From Comamonas sp. lk (GTDB lineage Bacteria; Pseudomonadota; Gammaproteobacteria; Burkholderiales; Burkholderiaceae_C): 64,000 nucleotides of DNA. Location: positions 124,001 through 188,000 of the forward strand of contig CAMAQV010000001.1 of the NCBI GenBank assembly GCA_945860595.1, read 5' to 3'. Under the pieces are notes generated by a model. That model saw only the letters and a list, made by a program, of their open reading frames with translations, did not search any database and was not told the DNA's origin. The first letter of the stretch is position 1. Every line of letters begins with the position of its first letter. Position numbers and translations under genes: made by a program. Of this stretch, positions 7,674-18,000 are shown in pieces.

Positions 7674-10600
7674 TTAGCGGATGCCCAGCACGCTGTCAAA
7701 CAGCTGGCCAGAAATCTGGATAACTTTGGCTGCGGCCTGGTAGGCCTGCTGGAAGCGGATCAGATCCGCCGCTTCCGCATCCAGGCTGACACCGGAGAGC
7801 TCGTCACGGGAGGCGACCGCCTGCTCGTGCACCACGGTCAAGGCGGTTTGGGCAATGGTGGCCTGGCGGGCAATGTTGCCCATTTCATTCACATGGTCAA
7901 TATAGGCCGCGCTGACCGTCTTGTTGCCGACCAGGCGCTTGTTCTCCAGCGCGGCCATGGCAATGGCGTTGTCGTTATTGCCAACGCCATCCTGGTTGCC
8001 ATCCATGCTGAATACGTCTCCGGCGGCAGGCGGCTTGGTGAATGTGAGCTGCAGGCCCTGATAGTCCAGCCCCGGGTCCAGCGTGGTGGCGTCAAACTTG
8101 CGGCTGGCCACCTCGGTTCCGGTGGCGCTATCCGTAATGGTGTAGAACAAACCGCCCGAGGTGCTATCCGGGTCGCGGGCGAAGGTGACCTTTAGGCTTT
8201 GGGCCCGCAAAGCGGCGCGCGGGTCGGCCGGCGCGCCGGCATAACTGGCAGCCACGGAAGCCATACCGGCCCCTGAGACAAAGACCAGCAGGTCGTCCGG
8301 GTTGGCACCGCTGATGCTGGCCTCAGTCCGAAACCCTAGCCTGGCAAGGTCATACGGCGTACCGGTCTTGCCGAATGTCAACTGCAGCGCCTTGAAATCG
8401 GAGCCGTCAAGCGCATCACCCACCGGTTGGCTCAGGCGCAAGCTGCCGCCATACACACCCGTGCTCAGGCTCAAGGCATTGACTTCGGCGCCCCCGTAGT
8501 AGGTGCTGTCTATCGTGATGTCCTCGCCCTCATGCCCTGTCGCATTGCTGATCACGAGCTCGCCCGCAGGGGTTACCGAGGCCGCAACATGGGTGTCGGC
8601 GGTGTGGTCGTTGATTGCGGCCGCCAGGTTGTAGAGGTTGCCCAGCGCCGGCGTCAAGGTACCGTCCTGGTAGCTGACGATGTCCACGCCCCCGATCGAC
8701 AAGGGCATATTCAAGCGGATCTGGCTTGGCGGGATACGAATTTCGTTGTAGGCGCTCGCTGTGACTCCGCTGTTGAGGCTGGGTGACAACACGAGTTGAA
8801 CTTGGCGGCCGTTGTTCACGATGCTCGCTGTTACGCCAGTCGATGCCGACTTGAGGTTGATGGCTGCGACCAGACCCGGCAGACCTCCGGCGGTCGATGT
8901 GTTGATGGTCTGACCACCGATGTCCATGGCCATATTCAAAATGGACTCGCCGCCAATCGCGGGTATGCCGTCGGCCGTATTCATGTCGACGGTGATGGGC
9001 AAGCGGGTGCTGTCGGTCGTGCCGACCGCCTGGCCATTGATAGTGACCGTGTCCACCAGGGCATTGGCATTGACGTAGGTTTTGGCATTGATCCAGCTTG
9101 CCAAGTCGCTCGCTTGGCGGGTTGTGCCATCACTCAGCGCATTGAGTCCGCCCAGTGCCACGCCATTGAGAACAAATGCATCGGCCGGGATGGCGGCTGT
9201 TTGACCGGTCTGGATGCGGTTTCCCTGCAGAACTGCGGGAAAAGTGTCGTAGCGTGAAATCTCGTCTTTGCTGTTGTAGACGGGTTGCTGCCGTACGGTG
9301 GCCTGCGCGCCATAAAAAACCTGGATGTCGCGGTAGCCGTCGGCGCCCGAGACGTTCAAATAATCTTCAGAATAACTTGCGCCCTCGACAAAGCCGTTGA
9401 TCGGAGTCATCAGGATTTCCTGCATATCCGCGCTCAGGTTGCCGCCCACGAGGGCGCGCCCATCGCGGGTCAGAATGTTCAAATTCTGCCCACTTTGGGC
9501 TGCATCTAGAAAGAATCCCACATCCTGCATACCGCGGGCAACCGACGCCACGGGCTGGATCGGCACGCTGCTGGCTACCGAAACGGGGTGACCGGCGCTG
9601 GCATGCGCATTGTTAACAAAGAGCCGACTGATGTCATCGGTACGCACAACGGGTTTTCCGTCTGGCGTAGTGCTGGTCCCCGAGGTACTGGGGTCGTAGA
9701 GAAGCGTGGCATCGGTTCCGCTGGTGTTGGTGTCCTTTTCAATCACCCGGAACTGGGCTGCCGCGCTGACCCGCATGGGGTCGTCAAATGCCACGTGCAT
9801 GCCACCCGCTGCGCTGGAAGCCGTCGCATCGAATGCAAACAAGGCCACAGCAGGTTTGCCGTAACCGTCAATACCACCCAAGTGCACCTCGTTGACCGCA
9901 CCGGCAAAGGACTTTGCCAGGTTGTCCAGCGCAGCGCGCGAGCTACCCAGCACCTGCTCGCGAAAGGTCATGAGGCCGGAAATGCTGCCGCTGGTTGGGC
10001 CACTCAAGGCCAATGGCTTGCCATACGGATTCAGAACCAGTGCAACTTTTTCCGGGGATGCGGAGTTGAAATTCGCCCCGATTTCCACAAATTTGTTACC
10101 GCTGACCACCACATCCTGTGTGATTGATGGGCCCAGGCTCACAGCAACGGTGCCGTTCAGGTCAAACTTGGTATTCACATGGGCCAGGTTGGACATCTCG
10201 CGCAGAAGTTGGTCGCGCTGATCAAGCAGGCCTGCCGGCTGCGCATCGGCCGTCCGCTGTTTTGTCAGCTGCGTGTTCACCATGGCCAGCTGCTTGGACA
10301 GCGAGTTAATCTGGTCTACCTGGCCCTGCAAAGCCTGGCTGGTCTCTTCCTGTATTGAATCGAGTTGCGCCGAGAGCTGGCCGAAGCGGTCCGCTACACC
10401 CTGGGCATCGCGGACAAAGCTGCTGCGCAGCACGGTAGAGGCCGGGTCGGTTGAGACATTGCGCACCGAAGAGTAAAACTGGTCCAGCGAGCTGTTCAGG
10501 CTCATCGTCTCGCCGCCCATGATGTCCACCACCCGGTTGGCGTAGTTCACCATCGGTTCCTGGCTGGTCAAATCACTGTTGCTGTTCCGCAGATTGGCCT

Positions 10601-10814
10601 CTACGAAGGCGTTGTACTGACGGGTGATGCGCTCCACGGCGACACCGGTACCCATAAAAATATTGCCGGTTTGGGTAACCGGATTGGCAGAAAAGTTGGC
10701 GGTCTCGCGTGAATAGCCGACGGTGGAGACGTTGGCAATGTTGTTGACTGTCGTATTCAACGCCCGCTGGTAGGCGGCCACGGCATTCGATGCAACGCCC
10801 AGGATATCGCTCAT
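7674..10814 (-). CDS. flgK: Hook-associated protein FlgK, unusually long
   Basis: FlgK (HAP1) is the first hook-filament junction protein. The N-terminus has the rod/hook motif region (QRALNTTVNNIANVSTVGYS, residues about 15 to 34). The C-terminus has the paired helix containing LIRFQQAYQAAAKVIQISGQ. At 1046 residues it is nearly twice the usual 550 or so. The excess lies in the centre, from about residue 330 to 960, and reads as Gly/Ser/Thr/Asp-rich beta structure, suggesting extra surface domains. The start overlaps the flgJ stop by 4 bases (ATGA), so the two are translationally coupled. Confidence 0.95.
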   Translation of the reverse strand: MSDILGVASNAVAAYQRALNTTVNNIANVSTVGYSRETANFSANPVTQTGNIFMGTGVAVERITRQYNAFVEANLRNSNSDLTSQEPMVNYANRVVDIMGGETMSLNSSLDQFYSSVRNVSTDPASTVLRSSFVRDAQGVADRFGQLSAQLDSIQEETSQALQGQVDQINSLSKQLAMVNTQLTKQRTADAQPAGLLDQRDQLLREMSNLAHVNTKFDLNGTVAVSLGPSITQDVVVSGNKFVEIGANFNSASPEKVALVLNPYGKPLALSGPTSGSISGLMTFREQVLGSSRAALDNLAKSFAGAVNEVHLGGIDGYGKPAVALFAFDATASSAAGGMHVAFDDPMRVSAAAQFRVIEKDTNTSGTDATLLYDPSTSGTSTTPDGKPVVRTDDISRLFVNNAHASAGHPVSVASSVPIQPVASVARGMQDVGFFLDAAQSGQNLNILTRDGRALVGGNLSADMQEILMTPINGFVEGASYSEDYLNVSGADGYRDIQVFYGAQATVRQQPVYNSKDEISRYDTFPAVLQGNRIQTGQTAAIPADAFVLNGVALGGLNALSDGTTRQASDLASWINAKTYVNANALVDTVTINGQAVGTTDSTRLPITVDMNTADGIPAIGGESILNMAMDIGGQTINTSTAGGLPGLVAAINLKSASTGVTASIVNNGRQVQLVLSPSLNSGVTASAYNEIRIPPSQIRLNMPLSIGGVDIVSYQDGTLTPALGNLYNLAAAINDHTADTHVAASVTPAGELVISNATGHEGEDITIDSTYYGGAEVNALSLSTGVYGGSLRLSQPVGDALDGSDFKALQLTFGKTGTPYDLARLGFRTEASISGANPDDLLVFVSGAGMASVAASYAGAPADPRAALRAQSLKVTFARDPDSTSGGLFYTITDSATGTEVASRKFDATTLDPGLDYQGLQLTFTKPPAAGDVFSMDGNQDGVGNNDNAIAMAALENKRLVGNKTVSAAYIDHVNEMGNIARQATIAQTALTVVHEQAVASRDELSGVSLDAEAADLIRFQQAYQAAAKVIQISGQLFDSVLGIR

Positions 10815-11407
10815 GGCGTGGCTCCGTCGGGTGCATCAAGCGATTTGGCAATCGGCCGCTGGGCTGCAGTGAGGGGCAAGGCACCCCCGGTTCGCGGCAG
10901 GGGCAGCGGGCTTTGGGGTGCCTGTTGCAAGGACAGCGGCACAGCGGCGGGTGGAGCCAAGGTAAAGCCTTTGCCAGATGCAGCCCGTGCCTGCAGCACA
11001 CTGGCGGTCGAGGTGGCCTGCTGGGTCTGCAAGTCATGCAATGCCTTGGCGTTCGCCGCCTGTACGGCGGGGTCGGGCATGTTCTTGATCAGCATATCGG
11101 CCAGCCCCAGGGTGTTCTTCTTGGCCATGGCCAGCGAGACTTCTTTGTCGAACATGCCCTCGAAGGTGTCCTTGGCCTGCGACTCCACCAGATCACTCTT
11201 AAAGCTGGCGTCGCGCATGGACTTCATCATCATCTGCAAAAACAGCGCTTCAAATTGCTGCGCGGTCTCGCGGGCCGCGCTCTTGCCGTCTTTGGCCGCC
11301 TGGCCCTTGAGCCGACCCAGCGCGTCAAAGTCCAGGTACGAGCCCGCACCGGTCCCCGTCAAGGTCGCATGGGCTGCCGGCGGGAGTGTGTTGGAGAGCG
11401 CGTCCAT
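10811..11407 (-). CDS. flgJ: FlgJ, rod-binding domain only
   Basis: FlgJ of 198 residues. The N-terminal rod-capping domain is clear (ARETAQQFEALFLQMMMKSM at about 45 to 64, and SLAMAKKNTLGLADMLIKNM). The peptidoglycan-hydrolase domain found in Salmonella FlgJ (about 310 residues) is absent; a Pro/Ala/Gln-rich tail takes its place. The muramidase needed to let the rod cross the wall is probably the separate gene at 20476-21705. It starts 28 bases after flgI and overlaps flgK. Confidence 0.94.
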   Translation of the reverse strand: MDALSNTLPPAAHATLTGTGAGSYLDFDALGRLKGQAAKDGKSAARETAQQFEALFLQMMMKSMRDASFKSDLVESQAKDTFEGMFDKEVSLAMAKKNTLGLADMLIKNMPDPAVQAANAKALHDLQTQQATSTASVLQARAASGKGFTLAPPAAVPLSLQQAPQSPLPLPRTGGALPLTAAQRPIAKSLDAPDGATP

Positions 11408-11435
11408 ACTGCGGTCCGTGTCGCTGGGCTCAGGC

Positions 11436-12581
11436 TCAAATCACCAACAGTTCGGCGCGCAAGCTGCCGGAACTTTTGAGGGCTTCGAGAATTGCAATCA
11501 GGGCTGACGGTGTGGCACCCACCTGGTTGATAGCGTCCACGATCTGGCGCAGATCCACGCCCGGTTGGAACAGAAACATGGGCTTGGTCGGCTCGTCGAT
11601 TTTCACGTCGGCGTTTTGTACCGCCTGCGTCGTACCGTTGGACAAGGCACCCGGTTGTGAGACCTCGTTGGTCATCGCCACCGAGACCGTAATCGTCCCG
11701 TGGGTCACGGCAGCAGCGGTGACGCGTACGTTGCGGCTGATCACTACGGTGCCGGTTTTAGCGTTCACTACAACCCGCGCCGGGCCTTCGCCAGGCTGCA
11801 CATCGAGGTTTTCCACCATGCTCATAAAGGTCACGCGCTGGCTCAAATCCACGGGTGCACGCACCAGGATCGACACACCATCCAAAGCGCGGGCCACATC
11901 GCCGCCGAACTTACTGTTGATCGCCTGAATGATGGCGCTGGCCGTGGTGAAATCACCATCACGCAAATTCAACAACACGCTGTCGGTCTTGTCAAAAGGA
12001 TTGTCGACCAGGCGTTCCACAATGGCACCCGATGGAATGCGCGCGGCCGTGGTTACGCCGCTGGAGACTTTGGATCCTGCGCCACCGGCATCCACACCGG
12101 TCGCGGTGAGCGCACCCTGGGCCAGCGCGTAGATCTGTCCATCGACACCGCGCAAGCTCGTCATCAACAGGCTGCCGCCGCGCAGGCTGGTGGCTTTGCC
12201 AATGGCGGAAATGTTCACGTCGATTTTTTGCCCGGGCTTGGTCATGCCCGGAAGCTCCGCGGTCACCATGACGGCGGCCACATTCTTCAGGTCGATCTTG
12301 CCGCCGCTGGTAGCCGATTCGTAGTCTGCAATCGTGCTTTCCTGGTTCACGCCCATGCGGCTGAGCAAGGTTTTCATGCTTTGCGTGGTGAAGGACAAAT
12401 CCGAACCATCTCCGGTACCCTGCAGGCCAACGATCAAACCGTAGCCGATCAGTTGGTTGCTGCGCATAGCGGCCATGGTGGTCAGGTCTTTGATGCGGTC
12501 GGCATGCGCCGCACCGGCACCCAGTGCCAGCAGCACAAGGGCTGCGCAGGTGCGCATAAATGGTGACAAAAACGTGGGCAT
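11436..12581 (-). CDS. flgI: Flagellar P-ring protein FlgI
   Basis: FlgI (381 residues from the ATG at 12581) forms the periplasmic P ring. A Sec signal peptide ends near AGAAHA, followed by the family's start DRIKDLTTMAAMRSNQLIGY. The rest has the typical IGYGLIVGLQGTGDG and C-terminal LQPGVDLRQIVDAINQVGA-like segments. TGGAAC lies about 9 bases before the chosen ATG; a TTG six codons upstream is possible. It sits between flgH and flgJ in the usual order. Confidence 0.96.
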   Translation of the reverse strand: MPTFLSPFMRTCAALVLLALGAGAAHADRIKDLTTMAAMRSNQLIGYGLIVGLQGTGDGSDLSFTTQSMKTLLSRMGVNQESTIADYESATSGGKIDLKNVAAVMVTAELPGMTKPGQKIDVNISAIGKATSLRGGSLLMTSLRGVDGQIYALAQGALTATGVDAGGAGSKVSSGVTTAARIPSGAIVERLVDNPFDKTDSVLLNLRDGDFTTASAIIQAINSKFGGDVARALDGVSILVRAPVDLSQRVTFMSMVENLDVQPGEGPARVVVNAKTGTVVISRNVRVTAAAVTHGTITVSVAMTNEVSQPGALSNGTTQAVQNADVKIDEPTKPMFLFQPGVDLRQIVDAINQVGATPSALIAILEALKSSGSLRAELLVI

Positions 12582-12611
12582 GTCAGATGTTCCAGTCAAA
12601 GTAAATACAAC

Positions 12612-13277
12612 TCAGAAAGGCCAGAGCTTGAGCAGACCACTGGTACCCCAACCCGCGCGCGCAGTTGCAGCCATATCGCCGGTTCCGCGGTAGGTGATCT
12701 GGGCATTGGCCAGCCGCTTGGACTGCACCGTGTTGTTGGGGGCTACATCGTCCGGGCGGATCACACCGGCCACCTGGATAATTTCAGAGCCTTCGGTTAG
12801 CGCGAGTTGTTTCTCACCCCGCACCACCAGGTTTCCGTTGGCCATCACATCCACCACCGTTACCACCACCGAGCCGCTCAGGGTGGCGGTCTGGTCTGCC
12901 GTACCGCTTCCATCGGACTTGATCGTGCCGCCTAAGAGGGCACTGGCGCTCAACAAGCCGCCGCCCATTTCTTTAGGCAGTACGTCATTGCTGGAAGTGC
13001 GCGTGAGCTTGCCGCTTTGCGTACGCGCAGCCTGAGTGGACTCGCTGAGCACCACCGTGATCACGTCACCAATCTGGAAATTGCGCCCGCGCCCGAGAAA
13101 AGTCTCGCCCACGCTTGCGTTGTACAGCGAGCCGGTGGCTTGTTGTGGCGCTTCGCGGACCACGGGGTACACGGGGGCAAAGCCGGTGGAGTGGGCCAGG
13201 GGTTGGGGCGGCAGTACCGAGCATCCGCCGAGCAAGGCGGTACCACAGACAAAGGCGGAGAGTGAACGCAAAGCCAT
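12612..13277 (-). CDS. flgH: Flagellar L-ring lipoprotein FlgH
   Basis: FlgH (221 residues) forms the outer-membrane L ring. A lipoprotein signal ends in the lipobox LLGGC (Cys near residue 19). The mature part contains LFLGRGRNFQIGD-like and ITVVLSESTQA segments and ends GTSGLLKLWPF, as in the family. Two ATGs lie two codons apart. The second (13277) has AAGGA at the right spacing, whereas the first almost touches it, so the second is chosen. It lies 9 bases after flgG. Confidence 0.95.
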   Translation of the reverse strand: MALRSLSAFVCGTALLGGCSVLPPQPLAHSTGFAPVYPVVREAPQQATGSLYNASVGETFLGRGRNFQIGDVITVVLSESTQAARTQSGKLTRTSSNDVLPKEMGGGLLSASALLGGTIKSDGSGTADQTATLSGSVVVTVVDVMANGNLVVRGEKQLALTEGSEIIQVAGVIRPDDVAPNNTVQSKRLANAQITYRGTGDMAATARAGWGTSGLLKLWPF

Positions 13278-13286
13278 GGTCATTCC

Positions 13287-14069
13287 TTACATGTTCTGGT
13301 TCATGTACTTGAGCATGCCGTCCACCGCCGAGATCGCCTTGGAGTTGATCTCATAGGCGCGCTGGGTTTCGATCATGTTGACCATCTCCTCCACCACGTT
13401 CACGTTAGACGCTTCCAAGGTACCCTGCATCAGGGAACCGGTGCCACTGGCGCCGGGATTGGCGGCCACCGGTGCGCCACTGGCCGGGGTTTCTTTCATC
13501 AGGTTCTGGCCCACCGGCGTCAGACCGGCCGGATTCAAAAAACGCGCAATCTGAATCTGGCCCAGCGTAGCGGCGCCGCCGCCAAACAACTCGGCGCTGA
13601 CGGTTCCGTCACGGCCAATGGTCAAACTCTGGGCGGTAGGTGGAATGGTGATGGCCGGTTGCAACGGTTGGCCGTTGGATGTCACCAACTGTCCGGTAGC
13701 CGACACTTTGAAATTACCGTCGCGGGTGTAGGCCACCGTACCGTCGGTCTGCAGAATCTGGAAATGGCCCTCACCGGCGATGGCCATATCGAGCGGATTC
13801 TGGGTGTTGATCATGTTGCCTTGGGCGTTGAGCTTCTCGGTAGCCATCACGCGCACACCGGTACCCAGCATCAGCCCGGTCGGAGCCTGGGTGGACGCCG
13901 AAGTCTGGCCGCCCGCCTGGCGGATGTTCTGGTAGAGCAGGTCTTCAAAAACCGCGCGATCCCGCTTGAAGCCGGTGGTGTTGACGTTGGCCAGATTGTT
14001 CGAGATCACGTTCATACGTGTCTGCTGCGCGTCCAAGCCTGTCTTGGCTACCCACATTGATGCGTCCAT
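13287..14069 (-). CDS. flgG: Distal rod protein FlgG
   Basis: FlgG (260 residues) is the distal rod subunit. The N-terminus has TRMNVISNNLANVNTTGFKR (residues about 17 to 36). The C-terminus has LEASNVNVVEEMVNMIETQR, the classic rod/hook helix. Length is exactly that expected. AGGAGCGAAAG precedes the ATG. It heads a unit flgG-H-I-J-K-L, separated from flgF by a long hairpin and a sigma-54 promoter of its own. Confidence 0.97.
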   Translation of the reverse strand: MDASMWVAKTGLDAQQTRMNVISNNLANVNTTGFKRDRAVFEDLLYQNIRQAGGQTSASTQAPTGLMLGTGVRVMATEKLNAQGNMINTQNPLDMAIAGEGHFQILQTDGTVAYTRDGNFKVSATGQLVTSNGQPLQPAITIPPTAQSLTIGRDGTVSAELFGGGAATLGQIQIARFLNPAGLTPVGQNLMKETPASGAPVAANPGASGTGSLMQGTLEASNVNVVEEMVNMIETQRAYEINSKAISAVDGMLKYMNQNM

Positions 14070-14105
14070 CTTTCGCTCCTAGGTGAATTCAATACCTAAA
14101 ACGAT

Positions 14106-14120
14106 GCAAAAGACGTGCCA
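14106..14120 (-). promoter_or_regulatory. Sigma-54 promoter of flgG
   Basis: Minus strand TGGCACG-N4-TTGC, full consensus, 37 bases before the flgG ATG, in the 149-base flgF-flgG gap. It splits the flg genes into flgBCDEF and flgGHIJKL units. Confidence 0.9.
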
Positions 14121-14155
14121 CCCGGAATTGCCGGTTTTCCGGCCATGCGAAAGAG

Positions 14156-14191
14156 CGCTGGCCAGGCGCGCCCGCGCGCGCCTGGCCAGCG
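14156..14191 (-). terminator. Long GC-rich hairpin after flgF
   Basis: Perfect 15-bp inverted repeat (arm CGCTGGCCAGGCGCG) with a 6-base loop, 28 bases after the flgF stop. The T run behind it is weak (CTCTTTC), so it may be a partial terminator or an RNA-stability hairpin between flgF and the flgG promoter. Confidence 0.6.
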
Positions 14192-14218
14192 GCAGCGCGG
14201 GGAAAAAGAGGCTACAAA

Positions 14219-14980
14219 CTAGCTCGCTTTGAGCATCGAGGCGCCCGCCTCGTCCGTGGTTTTGGCCTCTTTGATCATGTTGATTTGCTGCTCGAAAGCG
14301 CGGCTTTGGTCGATCAGCTTGACCATGATGTTCATGGCGTTGACCGAGCTGCCTTCCAGCGCCCCGGAGGTCAGCCCCGGTGCAACCGGGCCGGGGGTGA
14401 TGTCCTGACCGTCACCCGCCGCGTTTTTGAACAGCCCGTCCTGGCGGCGCAGCAGGGGTGAGGTGCTGGCATCACGCAACATCAATTTACCCAACGCCAC
14501 AGGGGTTTTCACACCCACCTGCGCCAGATCGGTTCCCATGATGGTTCCGTCCGAGCGGATTTCAATTTTCAGACCCGGTGGCAGGGTCAAAGGCCCGCCG
14601 CCTTCACTGCGCACCAGATGGCCTTGTCCGTTTTCCAGCGTACCCTGCGCGTTGATGCGCAAGTCACCCCGGCGGGTGAAAGCCAGCGTACCGTCGGCAG
14701 CAGAGACGCCCAGCACCGTGGAGCCGCTCATAGAGACGTCGAGCTCGTTACCGGTGGCCATCACCGGACCGCCCTTGAGGCTGATGTAGTCCTCCGAAAA
14801 AGACTGGGGCTGAAAGCGCGTTTTGAAGCCGGACCCTTCCACCTCCACAGCGCGGGTGGCCACCTCATAGCTGCGTTTGAAACCAATGGTCGAGACGTTG
14901 GCCATCTCGTTCACCGACATCTGGCGCGATACCCGTTGCTCGTTGATCGAGGCAACCGCGTTAAAGGCTAAGCGATCCAT
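14219..14980 (-). CDS. flgF: Proximal rod protein FlgF
   Basis: FlgF (253 residues) is a rod subunit. The N-terminus has SVNEMANVSTIGFKRSYEVA. The C-terminus has LEGSSVNAMNIMVKLIDQSR, as in the FlgF/FlgG family. Length is normal. GAGGACATTGCT precedes the ATG, and the gene lies 34 bases after flgE. It is the last gene of the flgBCDEF unit. Confidence 0.95.
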   Translation of the reverse strand: MDRLAFNAVASINEQRVSRQMSVNEMANVSTIGFKRSYEVATRAVEVEGSGFKTRFQPQSFSEDYISLKGGPVMATGNELDVSMSGSTVLGVSAADGTLAFTRRGDLRINAQGTLENGQGHLVRSEGGGPLTLPPGLKIEIRSDGTIMGTDLAQVGVKTPVALGKLMLRDASTSPLLRRQDGLFKNAAGDGQDITPGPVAPGLTSGALEGSSVNAMNIMVKLIDQSRAFEQQINMIKEAKTTDEAGASMLKAS

Positions 14981-15014
14981 AGCAATGTCCTCAGGTTTTC
15001 AGGGCTGCCGCCGA

Positions 15015-18000
15015 TTACGAGCGCAGGTTGATGATGGCCGAAGTCATCGTCGAGCTGGTCTCAATCGCTTTGGCGTTGGCCTGGAAGTTACGCTGGGCGG
15101 TAATCAAATCCACCAGCTCCTGCGTCAAGTCCACGTTGGCCCGTTCGGTCGCACCGGCACGCAGCGTACCGAAACCGGCTGAACCCGCATTACCCAGTGT
15201 CGCCTTGCCCGATGCCGCCGAGGCCAGGAAGGTGGAGTCACCCATCTGGCGCAAACCAACCGGGCTGGAGAAGTTGGCCAGCAGAATTTTGGCCAGCGAT
15301 TTTTGGGTTCCGTTGGAGAACGATGCGCTCACCAGGCCATCGTTTCCAATGGTCACGCCCACCAGGTCACCCTCGGGGGCACCGTCTTGGGATTGCGACA
15401 AAACCGCGAAAGGCGAGGTGTACTGGGTGGACGCGCCGTAATCAATATTGATGGTCAAAACACCCTTACCACCCGCCAGGTAGACCGGCTCCAACTGGGT
15501 TCCGTCGACTGGTGAGACCAGCTTACCGCCGGTACTGAAGGTCAGCTCACCCTTGGTCAGGAAAATAGGCGACCAGGCCGGCAGCGTGCCGTCAAAGCCG
15601 TCACCGCTGGTGGTCTCGTTGCCCTGGCCGTCGATGTACTTGGGCTGGGACACACCGGAGACCACGTCTTTGTGCTGGGTCGGCTTGATCCAGGTCGAAT
15701 CCGTACCGCGGGCCGCCTCCACCTGGTCCAGGCCCCAGTCGGCACTGCCGGAAATCTTGATGAATGAGGCCCCACCCGTGGTTCCACTGGTGAAAGTAAA
15801 GCGCTTGTTGGTATCGTCGTAGCCAACATTCACGCCATTGACCGTCACCGGATCACCGAATGCGTTATTGCCGCCCATGGCGTTAATGCCTTTTTGCAGT
15901 TCGGCTTTGAGGGTATCGAGGGAGTAGTCGGAGCGCACCGGGATGATCACCGTGCCTTTAACGCCGTCCACCGTCACCACAAATTTGTTGTTGGTCTCGT
16001 CCACTGCAAAATTGTTAGAGATATTTTTCAGGGGCGTGGTACCCACAGCGACTGCCGGCGTCGAGGCAATACCCCGCAATGCGGCAGACGATGGAGTCAC
16101 CAGATTCACCGGGGCTTCCGATGCCAAGCCATTGGCGGTCAAGCCGAGCATGTCGGTGCCCAGAGAATTGGCCGTGACGCCAGTGATGGCAATGCTGGAG
16201 CTGTCCCCGGTTTTGCCCGATTTCATGGAGAACACTTTGTTCACCGAGTCGTATGCCATGGCCATGCCATAGCGTTGGTCGGCGGCCAAGCGGATCGCCT
16301 GGCCATTGGGAATAACTTTGGCGGCGTAATGGCCATCGCTCGACAGCGTGACCGACGTCTGGCTGAGTTTGAACAAATCGTTCTTCAAAACGCCGTCGGT
16401 GCCGTTGGTGTCGAGTTTGACGACGTTGGCACCGTCGATAAATTTAAAGCTCGAAGTTGAGAAATCGTAGCTCGCCTTGATGGTATTGGTGCCAGGGTGG
16501 GCGGCATCGAGTTGACTCTGGATGGCGTGCACCATCTGGTCAATCGTCACCTTTTTGGCGTTGAACACCGGTTGACCGTAACTGTCGAGCTGTACTGTGC
16601 CATCTTTGTTGTGGAGCACGCCCAATCCAGGTGTGCCGCCCGGCACCAGTTTGATGACAATGGGATTTTCCGTGATAGCACCGGTGACTTGGTCCACGGT
16701 GTTGTAGCCGCTGCTGTAGACCTGGAAATACCGGTCACTGGCTTGCGACAGGTCGAAATAAGCCTCATCACCAAACTCACGGTTGAGCGTATTGGTCACC
16801 GCAGCAGCCATTTCGTTGCCAATGATTTTTTTGTCGGTGTCGGCCAGAAAACTGAGGTCCAAAATCGCCGGTTCACCCGAAGCATCGACGTCCAGCTCAA
16901 ACAACTGGCTCAGACCCACTTTCACACTGTCAAAGTATTCATTGGTCATAGCACCCAAGCTGGCGGTGATCACCGTCTCTACGGCCGTCAACTCCGTACT
17001 GGACAGCAGCAAAGTGAATTCGTCCGGGTTCATGTCCGTGGTGTAGTCGGTAAGCGTTTCAGCGTAGGCTTTGATACCTGCATTCAGCGCGTTGTCGGCA
17101 GCGATCACTTTGGCGGTTGCGCGCAGGGTGGCGGAGGCAATTGCGTTCTCGCTGGCACCCGTCCCCAAGGCGGTGAGCGCGGCAGATACCGCGGTTTCAA
17201 CATCTGACAAGTACTGGGCAGGATCATCGCCCTCCCAGTACGCAGCGGCCAGAGCGTCCATGGCCGCTGTGCGCTCGGCCTCGTAATCGATGGACATGAT
17301 GTCCGAGATCGACAGCGTGACAGTGTTGGTTGTGTCTTCGTCCAAGGTGGCTTGGGCTTGTTCCAAAATGTTGGCGTAGGAGATGTTGTCGCGCGCCTCT
17401 TGAATTTCATCGGCAGTCGCATCGCTGATGGATTCACCCGCGGTGGTGTCGATATAACCCAGCGTCTCCAACTCCGTCTCCACATTGGTGTCCGATAAGT
17501 CTGTTTCCGCACAAAAAACTGCTGCCCGCAAGCCCTGGGCATAGCGCTCTGGGAGGTCGGCCTTTGGATAGCGCATACCCGATACCGCGGCTGCGGAAAC
17601 CGTACTGATCTCGTCTGAACTAAGCGTGTCATCGTCCGCCATGATGGCTGTTGCGGCTACGCTGGCCAAAGCCAGGTCGGCGTCGTTAGCAGTTTGGTTG
17701 CGAATTTTGAAGTTGTCACCGTTGCTGAAGTCGAACTGGGTGACGGTCTTGCCCGACACGGTCGCTGGCACCGATTGGCGGGTGTCGGTCAGATCGTTCA
17801 GCGAGAACAACATGGTCTTGGCCGTAGTCAACTCATCTTTCACCTGGCTGTAGGGGGCGAGTTGGCCGTACTGATTCACATAGAGCTTTTCGCCATTGAC
17901 GTTGCTGGCCTGTTGCAGGGAGGCGTTCACCGAGTCCTCGCCCACATAGACATGGGTTTGCCAGGTGTTGGTCGGGCTGGTCTGGTCGGCATTTTTGGTC

